Below, piece by piece: positions 33,700 through 43,380 of a stretch of DNA of 64,000 nucleotides; positions within the stretch are counted from its first letter, which is position 1; each line of letters opens with the position of its first letter. The notes beneath the pieces were generated by a model, which was given only the letters and a program-made list of their open reading frames with translations, did no database searches and had not been told where the DNA came from. Location of the stretch: assembly GCF_014698015.1 (NCBI RefSeq), contig NZ_JACXBS010000007.1, positions 124,001-188,000 on the forward strand, given 5' to 3'. This DNA comes from Kocuria sp. cx-455 (lineage in GTDB: Bacteria > Actinomycetota > Actinomycetes > Actinomycetales > Micrococcaceae). The position numbers and the translations under genes were made by a program.

Positions 33700-36441
33700 G
33701 TGCCCACTCTCATCAAACCCCAGGACCCTGCCCCCGCCCGGACGAAGCACGGGAGGTCATGGCACCGCATCGCAGGTAAACCCGTGCGCTGGTGGATGAT
33801 CGCGCTGCTCCTAGTGATTGGTTTTCACCGATGGATCCCCGATACGCGGTGGCTCATGGTGCACATGGTGACCCTGGGGTTGATCACCACCTCGATCATG
33901 GTGTGGTCCCAGCACTTCACCGAGGCACTGCTGCACCATCGCCTCTCCGACAGCGAGCGACCGCGCCAGGTTCTGCGGATCTACGGCGTCACGGTGGGCA
34001 CCCTGGTGCTGATGGTGGGCATCCTGGCGGACTGGTGGTGGCTCACCCTGGTGTCCGCAACGGTCATGGGCGGTGTGCTCACGTGGCACGGGGTGTCGCT
34101 CTTGGGCCAGGTGCGCACAGCCCTTCCCGCCCGGTTCGGCATGACCGTGCGGTGGTACGCCGCGGCGGCATTCTTTCTGCCGCTGGGTGCGATCTTCGGG
34201 GCGATCCTCGCGTTGGACCTGGCCGACCCCTGGCACTCGCGGTTCCTCCTGGCCCACCAGAGCATCAACATTCTGGGCTTCGTGGGCCTCACGGTCTCCG
34301 CGACCCTGCTGACCCTGTGGCCCACCATGGTGCGCACACGCATGGAGGACACGGCCACCACCCTGACCCGCATGGCGTTACCCGCCATGGCCGCGGGCAG
34401 CCTGGTGGCGGCTGGTGGCGCACTGGGCGGCTGGGTTCCCGTGGTGATCCTTGGACTGCTCTGCTATGCCACAGGGGTCGGTGCGATCGGTTGGATCATG
34501 ATCCGCACCGGCAGGCGGAAACCACCCGCGGGCTACATGGGCTGGTCCGTGGCCTCCGGAATCGCGTGGCTGTTCTTCACGGTGGTGGTGGCGCTCATTC
34601 TGGTGGCGGTCCGGGGCGTGCACACCAGTGTGATGAGCGCCCTGACCATCCCGTTCGTGGCCGGTTTCCTGCTGCAGACCCTGCTCGGTGCCATGAGCTA
34701 CATCCTGCCGTCGACCATGGGCGGAGGCCCCGCCACGGTGCGCGCCTCCCTGGCCGCCATCAACCGCGGTGGGATCTATCGGGTCACGGTGTTGAACCTG
34801 TGCATTGCGCTGTTCGCCCTACCTTCCGATATGTTGCCTTCGTGGGTGCGCGCCCTGGTCTCGATCGTGGGCGCGGTGGTCTTCGCCGCGTTCCTTCCCC
34901 TGATGATTTCTTCCGCCAAGATCTCCGTTGCCGGACGACGCCGCCTCATGGCCCAGCGCGCGGGCGGCCAGCCACCCGCACCGACCCGGGCCGATACCGC
35001 CGAGCCCGAACGTAAGACCCGGGCACTGTGGCAACTCGTGGCCGGGGTGCTCACCGTAGTCCTGGCCGTGGGGGCGGGAATTGCCGTGGCACCGCAGTCG
35101 GCGGGGCTCGGGGTGAGCGGTAGCGCGGAGAATGCCGTTCAGGCCACCGGCAACACCACCGAGGTCACGATGCATGCCCATCAGGACATGCGGTTCGACC
35201 CGGCAGAAATCCAGGTTCCCGTGGGCGACCGGCTGGTCATCACGTTGGTCAATGACGATCCGACCAATGTCCACGACCTGGTCTTTGCCAACGGCGCCAC
35301 GACCGGCCGTATGAGCCCCGGCGATACAGCGCACGTGGACGCGGGCATCATCTCCGAAGCGCTCGAGGGCTGGTGTTCGGTGATCGGCCACCGGTCCATG
35401 GGCATGACCGTGGCCGTGACTCCCGTGGACAGCCACGGCAACCCCGTGGGTGCGGCGGGACACGAGAACCATGGCGTGGGAACGGCGTCGGCGGCGGATG
35501 ACTCGCAGGACCCGGCCGCGGGAGTGGACTTCAACGCACCGCCCGGGGAGGCTTTCACGGTGCGTGATTCCGCGCTGGAGCCGGCCCCGAACGAAACCGT
35601 CCACGAGCTTGCCTTGGACGTCCAGGAAGTGGCCCGTGAGGTGGCACCCGGGGTGACCATGGACGCGTGGACCTTCAATGGTGACTACACGGGGCCCACG
35701 CTGCGCGGTACGGTGGGTGACGTGTTCGAGGTGACGCTGACCAACAGCGGAACCATGGGGCACTCGGTGGATTTTCACGCCGGGGACGTTTCACCGGATC
35801 AGACCATGCGGACCATTGCGCCGGGTGAATCGCTCGTGTATCGCTTCGAGGCGGCACGATCGGGAATCTGGCTGTACCACTGCTCCACCGCCCCCATGAG
35901 CACACATGTCGCGGCAGGAATGTTCGGGGCGGTGATCATCGACCCACCCAACCTGCCCGAGGTGGATCGCGAGTACTTACTCCTGCAGAACGAGACGTAC
36001 CTGACGGCCCCCTCCGCCGACCAACCCGACCTACCGGAGGGCGTGAACGCCGTGGTGGATCCGGCGGCCATCACCGCCGGGCCGCCGTCGCTGACCATGT
36101 TCAACGGCCACGCAACGCAGTACATGCATGAGAAACTGCCCGCCCGACCGGACGAACGCGTGCGGATCTGGGTGCTCGCGGCCGGGCCGTCCAAGGGCAC
36201 GAGTTTCCACGTGGTGGGCGGCCAGTTCGACACCGTCTACAAGGAGGGTGCGTACTTGCTCTCCCCGTCCAGCTCGGCAAACCCAGAGGGCACCGGCGGG
36301 GCCCAGGCCCTGGACCTGGCCCCGGCCCAGGGTGGCTTTGTCGAAATGTCGTTCCCGGAAGCCGGCACGTACACGTTCGTGAACCACTCCTTCGCTGAGG
36401 CCGAACGCGGCGCGCGGGGCCAGATCGAAGTGACGCAGTAG
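33700..36441 (+). CDS. nirK: Membrane-anchored copper nitrite reductase NirK with extra blue-copper domain
   Basis: 913-aa three-part enzyme expected to reduce nitrite to NO outside the membrane. Residues 1 to about 405 form roughly 12 helices with conserved-looking His (for example LLAHQSINILG); a further helix at about 440-460 leads to the exterior. The middle cupredoxin (about 470-575) has a type 1 copper set His525, Cys559, His564, Met567. The C-terminal two-domain NirK (about 600-913) has type 1 ligands His688, Cys728, His736, Met741; type 2 ligands His693, His727, His896; and catalytic Asp691 and His837. All are intact. GTG 33700 follows GGATGGA; TTG 33661 would overlap a possible TATACT -10 box. 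It ends at a strong hairpin. Confidence 0.92.
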   Translation: MPTLIKPQDPAPARTKHGRSWHRIAGKPVRWWMIALLLVIGFHRWIPDTRWLMVHMVTLGLITTSIMVWSQHFTEALLHHRLSDSERPRQVLRIYGVTVGTLVLMVGILADWWWLTLVSATVMGGVLTWHGVSLLGQVRTALPARFGMTVRWYAAAAFFLPLGAIFGAILALDLADPWHSRFLLAHQSINILGFVGLTVSATLLTLWPTMVRTRMEDTATTLTRMALPAMAAGSLVAAGGALGGWVPVVILGLLCYATGVGAIGWIMIRTGRRKPPAGYMGWSVASGIAWLFFTVVVALILVAVRGVHTSVMSALTIPFVAGFLLQTLLGAMSYILPSTMGGGPATVRASLAAINRGGIYRVTVLNLCIALFALPSDMLPSWVRALVSIVGAVVFAAFLPLMISSAKISVAGRRRLMAQRAGGQPPAPTRADTAEPERKTRALWQLVAGVLTVVLAVGAGIAVAPQSAGLGVSGSAENAVQATGNTTEVTMHAHQDMRFDPAEIQVPVGDRLVITLVNDDPTNVHDLVFANGATTGRMSPGDTAHVDAGIISEALEGWCSVIGHRSMGMTVAVTPVDSHGNPVGAAGHENHGVGTASAADDSQDPAAGVDFNAPPGEAFTVRDSALEPAPNETVHELALDVQEVAREVAPGVTMDAWTFNGDYTGPTLRGTVGDVFEVTLTNSGTMGHSVDFHAGDVSPDQTMRTIAPGESLVYRFEAARSGIWLYHCSTAPMSTHVAAGMFGAVIIDPPNLPEVDREYLLLQNETYLTAPSADQPDLPEGVNAVVDPAAITAGPPSLTMFNGHATQYMHEKLPARPDERVRIWVLAAGPSKGTSFHVVGGQFDTVYKEGAYLLSPSSSANPEGTGGAQALDLAPAQGGFVEMSFPEAGTYTFVNHSFAEAERGARGQIEVTQ

Positions 36442-36451
36442 CGGGCGGGTG

Positions 36452-36495
36452 GGAAAGCCCGGGCCGGTGCACTCGCCGGCCCGGGTTCCCTCCCT
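36452..36495. terminator. Bidirectional hairpin between nirK and the glutamate dehydrogenase gene
   Basis: CCCGGGCCGG pairs with CCGGCCCGGG around a TGCACTCG loop. GGGAA/TTCCC pairs extend the stem with a 2-nt bulge. It serves two convergent genes. Confidence 0.75.
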
Positions 36496-36501
36496 CCCGA
36501 A

Positions 36502-39500
36502 CTACTCGGTCAGGGCACTGCGCATGGTGCGTAGCGCAACGGAGAGCGCAGCGAGTTCGGCACCGGCATCGCCGCCGGAGGACATCTCCTCGATCTCGTC
36601 CAGCACGTCACGCAAACGCTCCAACCGGTCCTGGTTCTCGCGCTCCCACGAAGTGACCTTCTCCTCGGCGTTCTCCCCGGGAGATTCCAGAGCCTGTGCC
36701 GCGAGGGCCACCAGGGTCGAGTACAGGTCCTCTCGCATGGAGATCCGCGCCATGTTCTCCCACCGGGAGGTCTGCGGCAGCGCGGTGATGCGGTTCAGCA
36801 GGTTTTCCAGCCCATAACGATCGAACAGCTCGAAGTAGACCTTGGCAATGGTTTCCACGGTGACGTGCTCATCACCCGCATCCGCCGATGTCGTGTGCTC
36901 ACCGGCGCGTTCGCCCGCCACCTGGACGCCGCCGGCCTGAGCCAGTCGAGCCACGTCCAACAGGGCGAAGGCGTCGAGGAGTTCGGCCCATTCGACCGCC
37001 AGTTCCTTGGGCACTCCCTGGCGCTCAGCCAGCTCGGTTTCCGCGCTGACGCGCTCCTGGGACTGGGCGGCCATGAGCTGCTGCTCACCGAATCGAAGCT
37101 GCACGGTGGGCTTGTAGGCGGCCACGAGTTCCTGGATGGTGGCCTCGGAATCGCTGCGGTTGAGGAACCACCGCACCACCCGATCCAGCAGCCGCCGCAT
37201 GCGCAGGGTCAGCTTGTTCCACATCTCCAGCGGGACATCCGTGCCGAGTTCTGCGTGCCGGGCCATGTAGGGGTCCAGGTCGAAGATCTCCACGGCTGCG
37301 GTAAACACCGCGGCGAGATCGGCCAGATCCGCGCCCGAGTCATCGATCACCCGGTACGCGAAGGCGATCCCGCCGTAGTTGATGATCTTGTTCGCCACCA
37401 TGGTTCCGATGATCTGCTTGCGCAGCGGGTGGGTCTGGATGTCCTCGCCGAACTTCTCCCGGATCTGCAGGGGGAAGTAGTTCTCGAGCGTGGCATCGAA
37501 CCACGGGTCATCCGCCAGGTCACTATTGGTCAGGGCACCGGTGAGCTGGATCTTGGTGTAAGCGGTCAGCACGGAAAGCTCCGGGCCGGTGAGGGAACCG
37601 CCCTCTTCCGCGCGGTCACGCAACTGTTCGTCGGTGGGCAGGAACTCGAGTTCGCGGTCCAGGTCGGCCGTTTCCTCCAGCCAATGCATGAGTCGGATGA
37701 ACGTTTCCGCGAACTCGGGGCCGCGGGCGCGCTCCGTGGTCAGCAAGACATTTTGCGCCACGTTGGTGCGCAGCACCAGGTCCGCGACCTCGTCGGTCAT
37801 GGACTGGATGAAGTCAGCGCGTTCATCCCGATCCAGCTTTCCGGCCTCGACCATGCGGTCGACCAGGATCTTGATGTTCACCTCGCGATCGGAGGATTCC
37901 ACGCCACCGGAGTTGTCGATCGCGTCCGTATTGACCAGCACCCCGTTGCGCGCGGCCTCGATGCGGCCGAGCTGCGTGGCGCCCAGGTTACCGCCCTCGC
38001 CGATCACCCTGACGCGCAGTTCCTCGCCGTTGACGCGGATGGGATCGTTCGCCTTGTCACCCACCTCTTGGTTGGTTTCCAGTGAAGACTTCACGTACGT
38101 GCCGATGCCGCCGTTGTACAGCAGATCCGCCGGAGCCAGCAGGACGGCGCGCACGAGTTCCTGCGGGGCCATGGACTCCACGCCGTCCTCGAGCCCGAGC
38201 GCCTCGCGGACCTGCGGGCTGATCGGCACGGACTTCTCCTGGCGCGAATACACGCCGCCGCCCTCGGAGATCACGGACTTGTCGAAGTCCTGCCACGAGG
38301 TACGGCCCGCGTTGAAGAGCCGCTCGCGTTCCTTGTACGACGCCGCGGCGTCCGGGTTCGGATCCAGGAAAACGTCGCGGTGATCGAACGCGGCAATCAA
38401 CTTGATGTGCTCTGACAGCAACATGCCGTTGCCGAACACGTCTCCGGACATGTCTCCCACGCCCACCACGGTGAAGGCCTCGGACTGGGTGTCCACGCCG
38501 AGTTCGAAGAAGTGTCGTTTGACCGACTCCCATGCGCCCCGGGCGGTGATGCCCATGGCTTTGTGGTCGTAGCCGACCGAACCACCGGAAGCGAACGCGT
38601 CCCCCAGCCAGAACTTCCGGTCGAGAGAAATGGCGTTTGCGGTGTCCGAGAATGCCGCGGTTCCCTTGTCCGCTGCAACCACCAGATAGGAGTCGTCATC
38701 ATCGTGACGCACCACCTGGTCCGGGTGCAGCACGGTGTCTCCCTCGGGTGTCTCCGGGGCCTCAGCGGCGTCCTTGGAGGAGTCGTCGGAGACTTCCGCG
38801 TTGGGTTCTGCGTCGGAATCGTGGGTGATGTTGTCGGTGAGGTCCAAAAGCGATGCAATGAACAACTTGTAGGCCTCGCGGCCTTCCTCCAGCCACCCCT
38901 CGCGATCCTGCTGGGGATCCGGAAGCTGCTTGGGGAAGAACCCGCCCTTGGCACCGTCCGGAACAATCACGGCGTTCTTGACCATTTGGGCCTTGACCAG
39001 GCCGAGTACCTCGGTGCGGAAGTCCTCCCGGCGGTCGGACCAGCGCAGCCCGCCACGGGCCACGTGTCCGAAACGCAAGTGTGTTCCCTCCACACGCGGG
39101 GACCACACCCAGATCTCGAACCTGGGCCGCGGGAACGGCGCCACGTTGATGGACTGAGGGTCCATCTTGAACGCCATGGTGGGGCGTTGCTTGTACACAT
39201 TGGTGCGCAATGTTGCTCCCACAATGTTGCTCAGCGCGCGGAACAGTCGATCGGCGTCCAATGACGGTACGTCGTCCAGGTCCTTGTCGAGGCGTTCCCG
39301 GGCGGCCTCACACGCCTGCGATCGCTCGGATCGGCCCTCATCCGTGTCAGGGAACCGGGCCGGGTCGAAACGGGCGGAGAAGTACGCGACCAGTTCCCGC
39401 GTGGCCTCCGTGTAGTCCAAGAGGGTGTCGGCAATGTACTCGAAAGAATTGGCGTACCCCAATTGCAGCAGGTAGCGCACATAGGCTCGTAGCACGGCAA

Positions 39501-41613
39501 CGGCCCGCCAACTCATGCGTTCCACGAGCACCAGGCGGTCCAGGGAATCGGATTCCGAACGTCCGGAGAGGACCGCGCACAGGGTGTCCTCAATGAGGTC
39601 TTCGGTCTTGGCGTCGTCCGGACCGTACGTATCCACACCCTCGGGCAGTTCCACACCAAAGTCGTACAGCTGGAACTCGCGCCCGTCCGCGGGGGTCACG
39701 GTGTAGGGCCGCTGATCCAACACGCGCAGACCCATGTTCTGCAGTAACGGCAGCAGCTCCGTGAGCGAGAGCCGCTGCGTCAGGTAGATGTTCAGTCGAA
39801 CCTGGCCGTTGTGTTCGGCCACCCGCACCTCGGCAGGCAGGTTCGGGTCCCTCCCCCACAGCTCCTCGCAACGCTGCAGGTCCTGGACGGCCTCTTCAAT
39901 TTCGTAGTCCTCGCGGTAGGCCCCCGGGAAGGCGTGGGTCCACAGCGGGGTCAAGCGAGCGACGTCGGGGGAGTCGAAACCCAACCGAATGGCGCGCGCC
40001 AGGGTGTCCGGCCATGAACGGACGGCTGCGCGCAGTCGATGCTCCAAATTCACCTGGTCGAATTCGCGCACTTCACCCGTGTACGGCAACCGGATGCGGA
40101 AGAACAGTCGCGCCAAGGATGACGAGGTCAGCCGGACCTCGAAATCAATGGCCTCGGCTTGGAAGACATCCTGCAGTTGTTCCTCGATGCGTTCACGCAC
40201 GGAGGTGTTGTACCGGTCGCGCGGCAGGAACACCACAGCGGACATGAAACGACCGAACGTGTCCTGGCGAAGGAACAAACGCGTTTGACGGCGCTCGTTC
40301 AGACCGAGCACACCGCTGGCGGTCTCGTAGAGCTCGTCCGCCGTCATGTGGAACAACTCGTCGCGCGGGTAGTCCTCGATGATTCCCAGCAGATCTCGTG
40401 CGGAGTGGCTGTCCGGTAAGAAACCGAAGCGCTCCACCACCGATTGCACCTTGTTGCGCACCAACGGGGTCTGGTGGGCGGGCACGGAGTAGGCCCGGCG
40501 GGAGAACAGCCCCAGGATCAGGTATTCACCGGTGACCGTGCCGTCCTGCGCGAAGGTTCGGATGCCGATGTAATCCAGGTATTCGCGCCGGTGAATCGAG
40601 GAACGGCGATTGGCTTTGGTCACGAAAAGTACTTCTCGGTCCCGGGCGTGCAGACTTCCCAGACCGGTGAGCTTCTGCGTGTGTCCCTCGGTGCCTTCTT
40701 CTCGCAACAGTCCCAGCCCGGTGTCCGGGCGGGACTGCAGGGCAGCTTCTTCCCCGGCAACGGTGAGGTCGTACCGTTTGATTCCCATGAACACGAAGTT
40801 GCCGTCCCGCAGCCAGTCCAAGAACTCGGCGGCGGAGTCGACGTCCGGCAACCGGGAGCCGTCCTCGAACCGGATCTCGTGCAGGCCGGAGAGGGAACGG
40901 GCGAGCTCGTCCGTCACGGCGTGCATCTTGTCCTGGTCTTCCTCGACCCGGCGAACGTCCGGAACGAGCCGCCCGCCCAGATAGTTCCTCAGTTCTTCCC
41001 GGTCCGCATCGCTCAAATTACGGTGCAGCACGATGCGGATCCACGATTCGATCCGGGATTCTGTGCGGCCACCTCCGCTGGGGTGCGCGGTGGCATCCGC
41101 GCCGCGGTCAACCAACGGGATGGCGGTCGTGTCCCCGGACGAGGCCGTCGAGATATTCGGAACCCGCGTCAGCGATTCCAGCTCATGGGTCTGCATGTCA
41201 CGGGTGGCCAACAGCAGCGGGTGAAGCACCAACTCGGCACCGCCCCATTTGGCAGCAATCTCTGTGTTCAACGTGGACACCAAGAACGGCATGTCATCAG
41301 TGACCACGTAGAGAACGGTACTGCCCTGGTCCTCGCGCACGTCAACACACACGTCCCCCGTGGAGCGGATTTTACCCACCTCCCAGTGGGCCGTGGCCAG
41401 GGAGGTAAGGCGATCCCCGTTAGCGGCAGCGACGTCGGCGTCGGGAACCGAACGGTAATACTCGTTGATCCACTGTTGCTCGCCGCTCCACTCGGGTCGC
41501 TTCCACGTTTGGGGAATGACCTGGGTGTCGGTCGTGTCGGTCGTGTCGGGAGGGGTCACGTCTGCATCACGCCTTTGCTCGCAGTCGATGTGCAATGAAC
41601 GCACGGCAATCAC
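36502..41613 (-). CDS. gdh2: NAD-specific glutamate dehydrogenase, large (180-kDa) class
   Basis: About 1700-aa cytosolic enzyme that converts glutamate and NAD+ to 2-oxoglutarate, ammonium and NADH. The N-terminal regulatory (ACT-like) half includes YLDYIGIRTF and DNFVFMGIK-like segments. The catalytic dehydrogenase core lies at about 850-1300: THLRFGHVARGGLRWSDRREDFRTEVLGLVKAQMVKNAVIVP-type motifs (substrate lysines) and GVGDMSGDVFGNGML (nucleotide loop). An acidic low-complexity insert (about 930-970) lies inside the core. The start is uncertain: GTG 41613 is the longest, and GTG 41559 is a good alternative because the first 18 residues look unlike the family. Single gene, convergent with nirK. 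Confidence 0.93.
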   Translation of the reverse strand: MIAVRSLHIDCEQRRDADVTPPDTTDTTDTQVIPQTWKRPEWSGEQQWINEYYRSVPDADVAAANGDRLTSLATAHWEVGKIRSTGDVCVDVREDQGSTVLYVVTDDMPFLVSTLNTEIAAKWGGAELVLHPLLLATRDMQTHELESLTRVPNISTASSGDTTAIPLVDRGADATAHPSGGGRTESRIESWIRIVLHRNLSDADREELRNYLGGRLVPDVRRVEEDQDKMHAVTDELARSLSGLHEIRFEDGSRLPDVDSAAEFLDWLRDGNFVFMGIKRYDLTVAGEEAALQSRPDTGLGLLREEGTEGHTQKLTGLGSLHARDREVLFVTKANRRSSIHRREYLDYIGIRTFAQDGTVTGEYLILGLFSRRAYSVPAHQTPLVRNKVQSVVERFGFLPDSHSARDLLGIIEDYPRDELFHMTADELYETASGVLGLNERRQTRLFLRQDTFGRFMSAVVFLPRDRYNTSVRERIEEQLQDVFQAEAIDFEVRLTSSSLARLFFRIRLPYTGEVREFDQVNLEHRLRAAVRSWPDTLARAIRLGFDSPDVARLTPLWTHAFPGAYREDYEIEEAVQDLQRCEELWGRDPNLPAEVRVAEHNGQVRLNIYLTQRLSLTELLPLLQNMGLRVLDQRPYTVTPADGREFQLYDFGVELPEGVDTYGPDDAKTEDLIEDTLCAVLSGRSESDSLDRLVLVERMSWRAVAVLRAYVRYLLQLGYANSFEYIADTLLDYTEATRELVAYFSARFDPARFPDTDEGRSERSQACEAARERLDKDLDDVPSLDADRLFRALSNIVGATLRTNVYKQRPTMAFKMDPQSINVAPFPRPRFEIWVWSPRVEGTHLRFGHVARGGLRWSDRREDFRTEVLGLVKAQMVKNAVIVPDGAKGGFFPKQLPDPQQDREGWLEEGREAYKLFIASLLDLTDNITHDSDAEPNAEVSDDSSKDAAEAPETPEGDTVLHPDQVVRHDDDDSYLVVAADKGTAAFSDTANAISLDRKFWLGDAFASGGSVGYDHKAMGITARGAWESVKRHFFELGVDTQSEAFTVVGVGDMSGDVFGNGMLLSEHIKLIAAFDHRDVFLDPNPDAAASYKERERLFNAGRTSWQDFDKSVISEGGGVYSRQEKSVPISPQVREALGLEDGVESMAPQELVRAVLLAPADLLYNGGIGTYVKSSLETNQEVGDKANDPIRVNGEELRVRVIGEGGNLGATQLGRIEAARNGVLVNTDAIDNSGGVESSDREVNIKILVDRMVEAGKLDRDERADFIQSMTDEVADLVLRTNVAQNVLLTTERARGPEFAETFIRLMHWLEETADLDRELEFLPTDEQLRDRAEEGGSLTGPELSVLTAYTKIQLTGALTNSDLADDPWFDATLENYFPLQIREKFGEDIQTHPLRKQIIGTMVANKIINYGGIAFAYRVIDDSGADLADLAAVFTAAVEIFDLDPYMARHAELGTDVPLEMWNKLTLRMRRLLDRVVRWFLNRSDSEATIQELVAAYKPTVQLRFGEQQLMAAQSQERVSAETELAERQGVPKELAVEWAELLDAFALLDVARLAQAGGVQVAGERAGEHTTSADAGDEHVTVETIAKVYFELFDRYGLENLLNRITALPQTSRWENMARISMREDLYSTLVALAAQALESPGENAEEKVTSWERENQDRLERLRDVLDEIEEMSSGGDAGAELAALSVALRTMRSALTE

Positions 41614-41691
41614 AAACCGGAACGCGCGCCCACCCGACTCTTACGGCATGACTCGCGCTCGGCCACGTTGCCGAGTCTGCTTCCACCCTAG

Positions 41692-42141
41692 GGCTCCCCG
41701 CCCGCGAGAGCCACTGATCGTGTTGAGCGGGGAGTGAACGTCGCACCGGCCACGGCGACCGCAGAGGCCAAAACCCTCGAGTATCAGGCCCTGGGAGTTG
41801 CCGGGATCGGCACCGTCTTCGTCAAGGCCATGCTGTGCAACTGGCTCGTGTGTCTGGGTGTCTTCATGGGTTTGACGTCAAAGGACACCGTGGGGAAAAT
41901 CGCGGCGATCTGGTTGCCGATCATGGTGTTCTACGGCCTGGGCTTCGAGCACGCCGTGGTCTACTTCTTCATGGTCCCCATCGGCATGTTTATGGGCGCG
42001 GACGTGAGCATCGCCGACTGGTGGCTCTGGAACCAGATACCCGTGCTGCTGGGTAACCTTGTGGGCGGCTTCGTCTTCACGGGTCTAGCGCTGTTGCGGG
42101 CCTTCCGCCCCGCGCCGAAGGAAGTTCCCGTCAACCACTGA
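41692..42141 (+). pseudogene. Formate/nitrite channel (FNT family), C-terminal half only
   Basis: The open frame encodes only the last three helices of an FNT channel such as NirC or FocA. FVKAMLCNWLVCLGVFM, KIAAIWLPIMVFYGLGFEHAV and FFMVPIGMFMGADVS are clear family motifs. The first half, with helices 1-3 and the channel's first selectivity region, is absent; upstream DNA in this frame gives unrelated residues back to a TAG at 41689. A GTG at 41734 could start a 135-aa product but has only a poorly placed GGGGA. It is most likely a deletion remnant of a nitrite or formate channel. A functional fragment is unlikely. Confidence 0.75.
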
Positions 42142-42146
42142 TCCGC

Positions 42147-42190
42147 GGTGGGGTATCCCCGTCTTCGGCTGACCTCACGGGGTAGCCACC
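42147..42190. terminator. Hairpin between the FNT remnant and the histidine phosphatase gene
   Basis: Arms GGTGG...CCCCGT and ACGGGG...CCACC pair with small internal loops around a 14-nt loop. It separates convergent genes. Confidence 0.5.
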
Positions 42191-42191
42191 C

Positions 42192-42761
42192 TTAATTCGC
42201 GACGCCACCCGGGGCCGACGCCGCCTGCCTCACCTGCTCCACCGTCACGGTCACCACTTCCCCGTTCTCCAGGCTGCGAAGCTTCCGGTTCATGATGTGA
42301 CCCGCGGTCAGGCGAATGAACGAGCCGTGGCTGACGATCATGACGTTGCGCCCCGGGTAATCGTCAATGATCTGCCGCAGCACCGCGACTCCGCGCGCCA
42401 CCAGGTCCGCGGTGTGCTCGCCGTGCCGTTCCATGAACGCGTGGCGCTCGTGCTCGCTCATGTGGCTGCAGTCTCGGCCCTCGATGTCGCCGAAGCTGCG
42501 TTCGATCAGATCGTCATACATGCGTGACAATTTCAGACCGACTTCTGCGCCGATGATGTCCGCCGTTTCTCGGGCGCGGGACAGCGGTGAGGACACCAAC
42601 ACGTCCCAGTGCTCCCCCGACGCCGCCAGCTCGCGGCCCACGTCACGGGCCTGTCGACGCCCGGTGTCGTTGAGGGGGATATCGGTGCGGCCTTGCAACC
42701 GGCGATCGAAATTCCAATCGGTCTGGCCGTGGCGGATCAGGGACAGTGAAGAATCAATCAC
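42192..42761 (-). CDS. Histidine phosphatase family protein (phosphoglycerate mutase-like)
   Basis: 189-aa phosphatase of the RHG superfamily. LIRHGQTDWNFDRRLQGRTD carries the catalytic His, and MIVSHGSFIRLTAGHI the second catalytic His. SSPLSRARETAD provides the conserved Arg and ERSFGDIEG the acid region. The start appears to be GTG 42761 with no strong ribosome-binding site. The substrate cannot be inferred. Monocistronic between two convergent or facing units. Confidence 0.87.
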   Translation of the reverse strand: MIDSSLSLIRHGQTDWNFDRRLQGRTDIPLNDTGRRQARDVGRELAASGEHWDVLVSSPLSRARETADIIGAEVGLKLSRMYDDLIERSFGDIEGRDCSHMSEHERHAFMERHGEHTADLVARGVAVLRQIIDDYPGRNVMIVSHGSFIRLTAGHIMNRKLRSLENGEVVTVTVEQVRQAASAPGGVAN

Positions 42762-42830
42762 GGTTCAACGCTACCCGCCGTCACCCGCCCGTCCTGTTCC
42801 GCCCCCGCAACGCCGCAGGAGAGCAACTGC

Positions 42831-43274
42831 TTAGGCGCGGCGGTCATCCGTCTCGATATCGATGCGCTCCTTGCGGAGGGTGTCTTCAATGACTTCGGTG
42901 CGCTCGGCGCGCTGAGCCACCAGCCGCACCCGCTGGTACGGCACGCGCACGGTCCGAACCACAGCCTCCGTGCGGTACAGAATCAGTTCGTCGTCGCCAA
43001 CGGAAAGGTCATGACCGTCCAGGAAAGCCTGGCGTTCATCATCGGAAATGGGTGTCCGCACCACGTCCGGCTCGTCATGGCCAACGGTCACTTCCTGACG
43101 GACGGGCTCTTCCACCACGTACTTGCGCAGCCGGAGTGAGCCGGTCTCGCGCCGTTGCCGGTTGATCACCAGACGCTCTTCATGACGAACCACCGATGCG
43201 GCCCGGTCATCAAGCATTTCGTCACGCTGCGGGTCACGCGGGTCCTGCCCGGGAACGCTGTTCTGTGCTGCCAT
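42831..43274 (-). CDS. DUF2382 (YsnF/AvaK-type) stress-related protein
   Basis: 147-aa charged soluble protein with the DUF2382 repeat pattern: VVRHEERLVINRQRRETGSLRLRKYVVEE-like first unit, EVTVGHDEPDVVRTPI, and RKERIDIETDD at the end. The family is associated with general stress but has no defined activity. The start at 43274 has CAGGAGGT 6 bp upstream; a longer frame lacks a site. The PRC-barrel domain often found before DUF2382 is missing. Confidence 0.82.
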   Translation of the reverse strand: MAAQNSVPGQDPRDPQRDEMLDDRAASVVRHEERLVINRQRRETGSLRLRKYVVEEPVRQEVTVGHDEPDVVRTPISDDERQAFLDGHDLSVGDDELILYRTEAVVRTVRVPYQRVRLVAQRAERTEVIEDTLRKERIDIETDDRRA

Positions 43275-43380
43275 CCTGACCTCCTGAAAGAGTGTGTTCC
43301 CGAGATTATCAGCCGGGTTATGTTCCGGCCTACCGTGTAGCATTTGGAGCTACCCCGGTGGGTCCCGAAAGGATGAGCTG

